Assembly (NCBI GenBank): GCA_030613225.1
Contig: JAUWMJ010000245.1
Span: 1 to 5,476, forward strand
Direction: 5' to 3'
DNA length: 5,476 nucleotides
Source: Desulfobacterales bacterium
Lineage (GTDB): Bacteria; Desulfobacterota; Desulfobacteria; Desulfobacterales; JAUWMJ01
Part shown: positions 1-5,476 of the stretch, piece by piece
How the letters are laid out: each line of letters begins with the position of its first letter
Numbering within the stretch: the first letter of the stretch is position 1
The notes under the pieces: model-generated
Database searches by the model: none
What the model saw: only the letters and a program-made list of their open reading frames with translations
Told to the model about the DNA's origin: nothing
Position numbers and translations under genes: made by a program

Positions 1-135
1 TAAAAGTGCTTCTTTAACGTCATCTTTATTTAAAAGTATATCATCACACTCATAAAACTCAATGGTCAGCTGCCGCCCAAGGGCAAAACAATTGTCATTG
101 AATAAAGGATCTTTTTTAATATTCTTTTTAAGCAT
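1..135 (-). CDS. speD: S-adenosylmethionine decarboxylase proenzyme, N-terminal part (cut by window edge)
   Basis: The minus strand from an ATG at 135-133 is open for 45 codons to the window edge. The conceptual protein contains ALGRQLTIEFYECD followed by a Leu-Asn pair. This matches the start of the short bacterial AdoMet decarboxylases (B. subtilis SpeH type: GRH...E.W.CD...LND), with the Gly-Arg, Glu and Cys-Asp positions in register. The family is a cytoplasmic pyruvoyl enzyme that decarboxylates S-adenosylmethionine to supply aminopropyl groups for spermidine. The self-cleavage site and catalytic residues lie beyond the window, so activity cannot be judged. The start is chosen because an in-frame stop lies a few codons upstream, no other start codon lies between, and GGAG (150-147) sits 11 nt before the ATG. 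The gene is divergent from the HdrA gene with a 488-bp gap. The missing C-terminal part is simply outside the window. Confidence 0.8.
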   Translation of the reverse strand, partial: MLKKNIKKDPLFNDNCFALGRQLTIEFYECDDILLNKDDVKEALL

Positions 136-159
136 TAAAGCCGTATCTCCAAATCAGTT

Positions 160-301
160 GAGCTATTTTCAAAATGTTCAATTTTGTTTGAGATCAAGAA
201 AGGCGAAAATTTTAACCACAGGAATACATGTAGTATTTCGAGGATTAAAATTTGAGCCTGACGCAGATATCGGACAAAAGGGGACGTTTTGAAATTGGCT
301 C
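160..301. repeat. 142-bp imperfect palindromic element (MITE-like or large REP-like repeat)
   Basis: The whole segment folds on itself around position 230. The ends are inverted: 160-195 reads GAGCTATTTTCAAAATG..., and the reverse complement of 266-301 reads GAGCCAATTTCAAAACG.... The two arms match at most positions over about 36 bp, including TTTCAAAA and TTTTGT. Inside, AAATTTTAA (207-215) pairs exactly with TTAAAATTT (245-253), flanked by AGGC/GCCT (201-204 with 256-259). At the centre AATAC (223-227) pairs with GTATT (233-237) around the loop ATGTA. Such a nested full-length palindrome is typical of non-autonomous mobile repeats. No transposase is present and I see no convincing target-site duplication. 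The left end lies only 10 bp from the speD ribosome binding site. The family is not identified; that it is dispersed in related genomes is an inference. Confidence 0.72.
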
Positions 302-545
302 TTTAGTTTTCCGGTAAACTTTTTCACAAACCTTTTCTCACCATAAAGACACCAAAAACACAAAGAAAAAATCAAAAATGCCCATATTAAATCATATTAA
401 AATAGATTGCTCTGCTTAAATCGAAATTATAAATGGGCTGCATAGAGGGAATTTACAATTATGATTTCGGTTAATTAAGCCCCATTTCACCTGTCGGAAA
501 GCCTGTGGTTGATTTGAAAAAATTTCATAATAACCCTAAGTTTTA
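302..545. other. AT-rich intergenic stretch without a recognisable gene
   Basis: Apart from the A-rich tract at 339-370, nothing convincing is seen here. A weak inverted repeat pairs AAATGGGCT (431-439) with AGCCCCATTT (478-487), with one bulged base and a 38-nt loop. It might be an operator or a weak RNA structure, but the low complexity of the region makes chance pairing likely. No tRNA, riboswitch core or small ORF with a ribosome binding site was found. Confidence 0.5.
339..370. repeat. A-rich tract resembling a common dispersed intergenic repeat
   Basis: The tract holds three spaced copies of an A-rich word, roughly ATAAAGACACC / AAAAACACAAAG. It resembles the degenerate CACAAAGA-type words often seen in intergenic DNA of environmental bacteria. 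It has no coding potential of its own that I trust. The resemblance is from memory and the match is loose; it could be just low-complexity AT-rich sequence. Confidence 0.3.
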
Positions 546-574
546 TTGACAAGTTATAAATCAGTATATATTAA
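546..574 (+). promoter_or_regulatory. Predicted sigma70-type promoter of the HdrA-fusion gene
   Basis: A perfect TTGACA -35 box lies at 546-551. Two overlapping -10 candidates follow: TATTAA (569-574) with a 17-nt spacer, or TATATT (567-572) with a 15-nt spacer. Transcription would start near 580, giving a leader of about 40-45 nt before the ATG at 624. The placement upstream of 624 rather than inside the coding region supports the upstream start of the selenoprotein gene. The AT-rich context raises the chance of accidental -10 matches. Confidence 0.6.
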
Positions 575-607
575 AATTCTTCTTAATCTTAATATCTTAA
601 TTTAACA

Positions 608-613
608 AAGGAG
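608..613 (+). promoter_or_regulatory. Ribosome binding site AAGGAG of the HdrA-fusion gene
   Basis: AAGGAG sits 10 nt before the ATG at 624-626. It decides the start: the frame downstream of the internal TGA has no comparable Shine-Dalgarno sequence before its first possible start codons (TTG at 912 and beyond). Confidence 0.85.
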
Positions 614-623
614 ATTAATTAAG

Positions 624-3600
624 ATGACCAAAAAAGTAACAGGATCAGTACTTGTTGTGGGAGGTGGAATTGCCGGCATGCAATCGGCTCTCGATTTGGC
701 CAACTCCGGGTATTATGTTCACCTTCTGGAAAAATCATCGTCCATTGGCGGGGTAATGGCTCAGCTCGACAAGACGTTTCCAACCAATGACTGTGCAATG
801 TGAATTATCTCTCCAATACTGGTCGAGGTCGGCCGGAACTTAAACATCGAACTTCATACTTGCTCAAAGATAGAAAAGATCGAAGGTGAAAATGGAAATT
901 TTCATGTAACCTTGCATAAAACTCCTCGTTATATCGATCTTAATAAGTGCACTGGATGCGGAGATTGCACAGAGGTATGTCCTGTTGTATTGCCCGACGA
1001 ATATGATGAGTGCTTGAGCGACAGAAAGGCTGTTTTCAAGAAATACGCGCAGGCCATCCCCGGTGCCTTTGCCGTACAGAAGGTGGATAAGGCTCCATGC
1101 CGTCTTGCCTGCCCTGCGGGTCTGAATGTTCAGGGGTATGTCCAGATGGTGGGACAAGGAAAATACAAGGAAGCTCTTAAAATTATCATGGAAGACCTGC
1201 CGTTGCCCGGAGTGCTCGGCCGGATTTGTCCCCATGGTTGTGAGGATGCCTGCCGCAGATGTGAAGTTGATGATCCGGTTGCTATTCGAGACCTCAAGCG
1301 TCTGGCTGCTGATCAATTTGATCCACGGGATATAGAAATAAAATGTCTGCCGACAAGAAAAGAAAAGGTTGCAATTATAGGGTCAGGTCCAGCAGGTCTT
1401 TCCGCTGCCTATCAACTGGCTCGAAAGGGAATTTTATCCACTATTTTTGAAGCCCTGCCCGAAACAGGCGGAATGCTGCGAGTCGGTATTCCTGCGCACC
1501 GACTGCCAAGAGAAGTCCTGGATAAGGATATTCAGGTGGTCACGAATCTCGGTGTAGAGATTAAAACCGGTACACCCCTTGGTCCGGAACTAACTGTGGA
1601 TGATTTGTTCAGCCAGGGCTATAAAGCTGTTTACATAGCAATCGGCGCTCATGTGGGAATTGAACTTGGAGTTCCGGGTGAAAAGGCCAATGGTGTGCGA
1701 CAGGGCGTTGATTTCTTAAGAGAAGTAAATCTTTCCGGCAAAGCCAAGGTGGGAGAAAGTGTCGGCATCATCGGAGGCGGGAACGTGGCTATTGATGTAG
1801 CCCGTTGCGCTGTTCGGTTGGGGGTAAAAGAAGTCAGCATTATCTATCGCAGGTCCCGTGCCGAAATGCCCGCCTGGGAGGAAGAGATTCAAGCGGCAGA
1901 AGATGAAGGTGTTAAAATTACGTACCTTTCAGCACCCCAGGAGGTCTTGATAGAAGATGGCAAGGTCGTCGGTCTCCGTTGTATCAGGATGGAACTTACT
2001 GAACCCGATTCATCAGGGAGAAGAAAGCCGGTTCCGGTTCCGGGAACAGAATACGACCTAAAAATCGATCAGCTTATTCCTGCCATCGGCCAGAGACCCG
2101 ATCTTTCAGCCATAGAAGATATAGCAGACCTGGAGTTTTCCAGGTGGGGAACCACCGAAGTTAACACAATCACATATGCCACCGGCCGTGAAGGAGTTTT
2201 TGCCGGAGGAGATGTGCAAACCGGCCCGTGGGTTGCCATTGGTGCAATTGCAGCCGGTAAGGAAGCAGCGGAATCTATTGTCAGGTATATTGACGGGCAG
2301 GATATGGTCGAAGGTCGCGAACCGATTGTTAAAGATGATCCGGTTTATCGCCCGATTCCGAAAGATGCACCAAGGACAGCCAGGGCAAAAATGCCTGAAC
2401 TGCCTCTTAAACAGCGCAAAGGCAATTTCAAAGAGGTTGAGCTTGGCTACGCTGAACCTGATGGGCAGGCCGAGGCAAATCGATGCTTGAACTGCAGCTT
2501 TTGCTGTGAGTGTTTTCAATGTGTCGACGTCTGCAAAGCTGAAGCTGTCAGCATTGAGACTCATGCGCAGAAACCGGAGACCTTGGAACTTGAGGTTGGT
2601 TCTGTAATTCTTTCGCCCGGGTTTGAGCCTTTTGATCCCTCAAAGTTTGACGCTTACAATTACGCCAACCATCCGAATGTCATTTCATCAATGGAGTTTG
2701 AAAGAATCCTTTCCGCCTCCGGGCCCACTGAGGGCCATCTTGTCAGAATGTCCGATCACAAAGAACCTAAAAAGATAGCATGGTTTCAATGCGTCGGTTC
2801 AAGGGATTTGAACAGGTGTGACAATTCCTACTGCAGCTCGGTTTGCTGTATGTATGCCATCAAAGAGGCAGTCATCGCCAAAGAGCATGCAGGCAGCGAC
2901 CTTGACTGCGCCATATTTTTCATGGATATGCGCACCCATGGCAAGGATTTTGAGAAATTTTATGAATCAGCCAGGGACGTACATGGTGTCCGCTTTATCA
3001 GAAGCCGCGTACACACCATAGATCCGGTTCCCGAAACCGATGACCTTTCCGTTCGTTATGTTACGGAAGACGGGGAGCTTAAAACCGAAATATTCGATCA
3101 GGTTGTTTTGTCTATAGGGTTGCAGACATCCCCCGAACTTATCGAACTTGCGAATAAACTCGATATTGAACTGACAGATGGCAATTTCTGCAAAACAGAT
3201 TCCTTTGAACCTGTCACAACATCAAAGGAAGGGATTTATGTCTGCGGAGCCTTTCAGGGGCCCAAGGATATCCCCCAGTCCGTGGTTGATGCCAGTGCAG
3301 CAGCATCCGCTGCAGGTGAAATACTAAGTGATGCTCGAAATACCGTAACAAAAACTCCCGAAGTCATCCCCGAAACAGACATTACAGGCCAGCGTCCGAA
3401 AATAGGCGTCTTTGTCTGCAAATGCGGCATTAATATCGCCGGTGTGGTCGATGTGCCGGCTGTTACTGAATACGCAGCATCATTACCATACGTGGAATAT
3501 ATCACAAATAACCTTTATTCGTGCTCCCAGGATACCCAGGAAACCATAGCTCAGATCATTAAAGAAAAAGGGTTAAACCGGGTTGTGGTGGCTGCGTGCA

Positions 3601-5072
3601 CTCCCATGACCCATGAACCTCTGTTCCAGGAAACCCTTATTAATGCCGGTTTAAACAAGTATCTCTTTGAAATGTGTAATATCCGAAACCAGGATTCCTG
3701 GGTTCACAAAGAAAGTCCGGATCTTGCCACCGAAAAAGCAAAGGATCTTGTCCGTATGGCTGTCTCAAAGGTCGCCCTTATGGAACCTCTTGAGGAGGCC
3801 GAACTTGATGTCAATCAAACCGCCATGGTTTTAGGGGGCGGCATATCAGGAATGGCGTCAGCCAGAAGCCTTGCCCGGCAGGGATACGAAACCCATATTA
3901 TTGAAAAAAGTTCTATTCTTGGTGGACAGGCTTTAAATCTTTACCAAACCTTTGACGGTGGAGACGTTCAGAAAAAGCTTTCAAAACTTGTCGATGAAAT
4001 CAAAAAGGATAAAAAGATTCATGTTCATCTAAATACTACCGTCACCGAAGTTGATGGATTTGTCGGCAATTTTAAATCGACCATCTCCAATAACGGCAGC
4101 CGGGAAGTTTTAGAGCACGGCATAGCTGTACTTGCAACCGGTGCAAAACAATTAGAGCCTGACGAATACAGTTACGGGAAAGATCCCAGGATATTATCAA
4201 GCCTTGAGCTTGACAGAAAATTTATAGAAAATGATTCTTATATCGATTCGCTGAATACAGCGGTGTTTATCCAGTGTGTAGGGTCAAGAGAGCCTGACAG
4301 AGCATACTGCAGCCGGGTTTGCTGCACACATTCCATTGAAAATGCACTTGAACTTAAAAAGCGAAACCCGGACATGAGCATCTTTATCCTTTACAGGGAT
4401 ATAAGAACATACGGTGAGCGTGAATACCTGTATAAAGAGGCAAGAGAAAAAGGAATTATCTTTATCAGGTACTCCCTTGACAGCAAACCACAGGTAAAAA
4501 CGGCAAAAGATTCTATTAAAGTTACGGTTTTAGATCATATTTTAGGCCGGCAAATAGAAATTGACACTGACCTGGTAACGCTTGCTTCGGCCATTATTCC
4601 AAACCGGGATGAAAAACTTGCTAATTTTTTCAAAGTGCAGCTAAACGACGACGGATTTTTTATTGAAAAGCATGCCAAGCTGGGTCCCTCTGATTTTGCA
4701 ACAGACGGTGTCTTCCTTTGCGGCATGGCACATTATCCGAAACCGATAGATGAAGCCATTGCCCAGGGCAGAGCGGCCGCATCACGCGCAATAACTCTTT
4801 TAGCCCGAGAAACAGTATATACCAGCGGCACAGTAGCTAAAACACAGCAGCCCATTTGCAGTTCCTGCGGAGTCTGTATTTCCATATGCCCGTATTCAGC
4901 ACCTTCTTTGACCGAAGAAGGCCCCTTTGCAGGCAGGGCCGAGATCAACCCGATTTTATGCAAAGGGTGCGGCCTGTGCGTAGCATCCTGCAGGTCAGGA
5001 GCCATTCACCTTAAAGGCTTTGATAATGATCAGATTTTTGCACAGATATTTGCAATGAATGAAGCGGTGTGA
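624..5072 (+). CDS. hdrA: Selenocysteine-containing HdrA-family fusion: HdrA core with nested GltD/NfnB-like NAD(P)H module, second HdrA copy and C-terminal ferredoxin
   Basis: This is a 1482-residue protein (about 160 kDa) if the TGA at 801-803 is decoded as Sec60; the gene ends at a real TGA stop (5070-5072). Domains in order: flavin-binding Rossmann loop [10 protein letters not shown] (13-22); HdrA signature TNDCAMU (54-60); [4Fe-4S] cysteines 109, 112, 115, 119. An inserted GltD/NfnB/DPD-like module follows (about 155-620), with cysteines 159, 163, 202, 206, 210, 213, an FAD loop GSGPAG (253-258), an NAD(P)H loop GIIGGGN (381-387), [10 protein letters not shown] (408-417) and AGGD (527-530). 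Cysteines 627, 630, 633, 637 and the rest of HdrA follow, with C723 and CSSVCC (737-742). Then come an HdrA N-terminal domain (C932, C934), a second flavin loop GGGISG (1071-1076), C1218 and CSRVCC (1229-1234), and a 2[4Fe-4S] ferredoxin (1412-1422, 1446-1456). No signal peptide or membrane segment is seen, so it is probably cytoplasmic. HdrA proteins carry the FAD of electron-bifurcating heterodisulfide reductases. Here NAD(P)H and ferredoxin are likely partners, and the true acceptor is unknown. It resembles the large HdrA-like proteins (HdrL) reported from sulfate reducers (from memory). Confidence 0.9.
801..803 (+). other. In-frame TGA predicted to encode selenocysteine (Sec60)
   Basis: The TGA is in frame with the ATG at 624 (60th codon) and with the long reading frame downstream. 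Conserved HdrA sequence continues across it without loss or gain of residues: TFPTNDCAM before it, and a hydrophobic stretch then VEVGR after it. It sits exactly where HdrA proteins normally have the second cysteine of Cys-x-x-Cys, the classic Cys-to-Sec replacement site known from methanogen and deltaproteobacterial HdrA. A SECIS-like hairpin follows. The same gene uses TGA as its terminator at 5070, where no such hairpin is apparent, so decoding would be context dependent. Confidence 0.93.
801..836 (+). promoter_or_regulatory. Bacterial-type SECIS element in the HdrA-fusion mRNA
   Basis: Directly after the UGA, CUGGUC (819-824) pairs with GGCCGG (831-836), giving six pairs including two G-U. 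A further G825-C830 pair is possible, leaving the loop AGGU (826-829). The loop region GAGGUC contains the AGGUC of the E. coli fdhF SECIS loop (AGGUCU), whose GG is recognised by SelB. The GG (827-828) begins 24 nt after the UGA, slightly further than in fdhF (about 19). The lower stem is weak. The element lies within coding sequence, as usual in bacteria. Confidence 0.82.
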
Positions 5073-5073
5073 T

Positions 5074-5125
5074 GAGTTGCGGGGTACGGGTTGCGAGGTA
5101 CGGGTTGCGAGATACGGGTTGCGAG
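5074..5125 (+). repeat. 14-bp tandem repeat, about 3.7 copies, just after the HdrA-fusion stop
   Basis: The unit GGGTTGCGAGGTAC is repeated at 5074-5087 (two mismatches), 5088-5101, 5102-5115 (one mismatch) and partially at 5116-5125. The array starts 1 nt after the stop codon and is G-rich compared with the rest of the intergenic region. Similar GGGTTGCGAG/TTACGGG arrays occur between genes in environmental bacteria (recollection, not checked). No spacers are present, so it is not a CRISPR. Confidence 0.85.
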
Positions 5126-5215
5126 AAAAAACACGAAATATACTGCGCATGGAGAAAATCGTGTTTGCACAGACCTGGTTTGTAAGTGTTTTTTATTTCG
5201 CCGAAGGCTTGCACC

Positions 5216-5244
5216 ATTATTTCTGCCGGGTCGGCAGAAATAAT
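5216..5244. repeat. Perfect 12-bp inverted repeat (hairpin) between the HdrA-fusion and mvhD genes
   Basis: ATTATTTCTGCC (5216-5227) and GGCAGAAATAAT (5233-5244) are exact reverse complements around the loop GGGTC (5228-5232), in which a further G-C pair is possible. In RNA this is a strong hairpin. It lacks the following U-run of an intrinsic terminator, so an mRNA-stabilising or processing hairpin, a protein binding site, or part of a dispersed repeat are better readings. A second, competing pairing of the same word exists just downstream (TCTGCC 5267-5272 with GGCAGA 5287-5292). Confidence 0.75.
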
Positions 5245-5266
5245 AGTCTGTGTCTGTCTGTGTGAG

Positions 5267-5303
5267 TCTGCCTGCCCCGTAGCTCCGGCAGATGGTACCG
5301 GGG
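5267..5303. repeat. GC-rich potential stem-loop region before mvhD
   Basis: TCTGCC (5267-5272) can pair with GGCAGA (5287-5292) over a 14-nt loop. Alternatively CCCCG (5275-5279) pairs with CGGGG (5299-5303), continued by TA/TA after one bulged base. The two folds exclude each other. Just upstream, GTCTG occurs four times within 5246-5270. No riboswitch family is recognised. This could be a regulatory leader of mvhD or merely repeat debris. Confidence 0.35.
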
Positions 5304-5331
5304 TGGCTAAATAAAAAGCTAAAATTATAAT
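5304..5331 (+). promoter_or_regulatory. Possible promoter of mvhD
   Basis: A perfect TATAAT lies at 5326-5331. The best -35 at the right distance is poor (TGGCTA, 5304-5309, 16-nt spacer). Transcription would begin around 5338, leaving only some 19 nt before the mvhD ATG. The 284-bp gap after the HdrA-fusion gene makes a separate promoter plausible, but read-through from the upstream gene is equally possible. Confidence 0.35.
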
Positions 5332-5356
5332 CGATGAAAGTATAAAGGAGAAATAA

Positions 5357-5476
5357 ATGTCCGATTGGGAACCGAAAATCGTAGCGTTTTTATGCAACTG
5401 GTGCAGCTACGGCGCTGCAGATCTTGCAGGTGTGGGCAGAATGCAGTATCCGCCGAACATCAGGGTTATCCGTATC
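5357..5476 (+). CDS. mvhD: MvhD-like hydrogenase/heterodisulfide reductase iron-sulfur subunit, N-terminal part (cut by window edge)
   Basis: The 40 visible codons read [20 protein letters not shown]... and continue with ADLAG...RMQYPPNIR to the edge. This is the characteristic start of the MvhD family, with the cysteine pair C13/C16 in FLCNWC and the RMQYPP.(I/V)R block. MvhD is a small [2Fe-2S] protein that passes electrons between a partner enzyme (the Mvh hydrogenase in methanogens, formate dehydrogenase or others elsewhere) and HdrA. AAAGGAG (5344-5350) lies 6 nt before the ATG and fixes the start. Its position after an HdrA gene on the same strand is the usual arrangement and supports a working complex. 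The remaining cysteine motifs and any C-terminal fusion are outside the window. Its electron-donating partner here is unknown. Confidence 0.9.
   Translation, partial: MSDWEPKIVAFLCNWCSYGAADLAGVGRMQYPPNIRVIRI

Noticed and set aside
62..375. Open frames on both strands over the palindromic element (62-292 plus, 178-375 minus)
   Set aside because: They are explained by the repeat's sequence, have no convincing ribosome binding sites, and the plus-strand one overlaps the speD start antisense.
624..803. Reading the TGA at 801 as a true stop, making a 59-codon fragment and a pseudogene or frameshifted HdrA
   Set aside because: Frame and homology are maintained on both sides with no missing residues, the stop falls exactly on the known Sec/Cys position, a SECIS-like hairpin follows, and the remaining 1422 codons show no other damage.
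2106..2564. Antisense gene inside the HdrA-fusion gene
   Set aside because: This is a shadow frame of the long coding sequence. The protein encoded on the plus strand has clear motifs throughout this stretch, and the antisense product has none.
912..5072. Starting the HdrA-fusion protein at TTG 912 or a later codon
   Set aside because: There is no ribosome binding site there, and conserved HdrA sequence including the flavin loop continues upstream to the ATG at 624, which has AAGGAG and a promoter.
5074..5125. CRISPR-like array
   Set aside because: The units are directly abutting, only 14 bp long and have no spacers.
5216..5244. Intrinsic transcription terminator after the HdrA-fusion gene
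   Set aside because: The hairpin is perfect but is followed by AGTCTG rather than a run of T on either strand, so termination is not supported.
5011..5397. Minus-strand open frame of 128 codons across the HdrA-fusion/mvhD spacer
   Set aside because: It overlaps the ends of two well-supported genes on the other strand, runs through tandem repeats, and its product resembles no family I know. The hydrophobic stretch near its start comes from AT-rich DNA.

Overview
The window looks like chromosomal DNA of an anaerobic, selenoprotein-making bacterium, most likely a sulfate reducer of the Desulfobacterales / former Deltaproteobacteria. The assignment rests on recognising protein families (an HdrA fusion followed by an MvhD-type subunit) and on the style of the intergenic repeats. 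No search was run, so the taxonomy is an inference.

Layout. Positions 1-135 (minus strand) hold the first 45 codons of an S-adenosylmethionine decarboxylase (speD) gene that runs out of the window. Positions 136-623 are an AT-rich divergent intergenic region. It holds a 142-bp imperfect palindromic element (160-301), a weaker repeat-like tract, and near its right end a sigma70-like promoter and a strong ribosome binding site. Positions 624-5072 are one very large gene for a 1482-residue HdrA-family iron-sulfur flavoprotein. Positions 5073-5356 are a second intergenic stretch with 14-bp tandem repeats, a perfect 12-bp inverted repeat and a possible promoter. Positions 5357-5476 are the first 40 codons of an mvhD-like gene that continues beyond the window.

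The main discovery is that the large gene is read through an in-frame TGA at 801-803, which is best explained as selenocysteine (residue 60). The codon replaces the second cysteine of the HdrA signature Cys-Ala-Met-Cys. It is followed at the right distance by a hairpin whose apical loop resembles the bacterial SECIS of E. coli fdhF. Homology to HdrA is continuous on both sides of the TGA, and the ribosome binding site and promoter lie upstream of the true ATG at 624. A standard gene caller would drop the first ~96 residues, including the flavin-binding loop and the selenocysteine.

The protein is a nested fusion. A GltD/NfnB-like NAD(P)H- and FAD-binding module with its own cysteine-rich N-terminal domain is inserted inside the ferredoxin region of a first HdrA core. 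A second HdrA copy follows, with the HdrA N-terminal domain but without the Cys/Sec signature, and then a C-terminal 2[4Fe-4S] ferredoxin. With MvhD as the probable electron-transfer partner, the pair looks like a soluble cytoplasmic module linking NAD(P)H, ferredoxin and another couple (disulfide, hydrogenase or formate dehydrogenase partner outside the window), possibly by flavin-based electron bifurcation. The reaction and direction cannot be read from this window.
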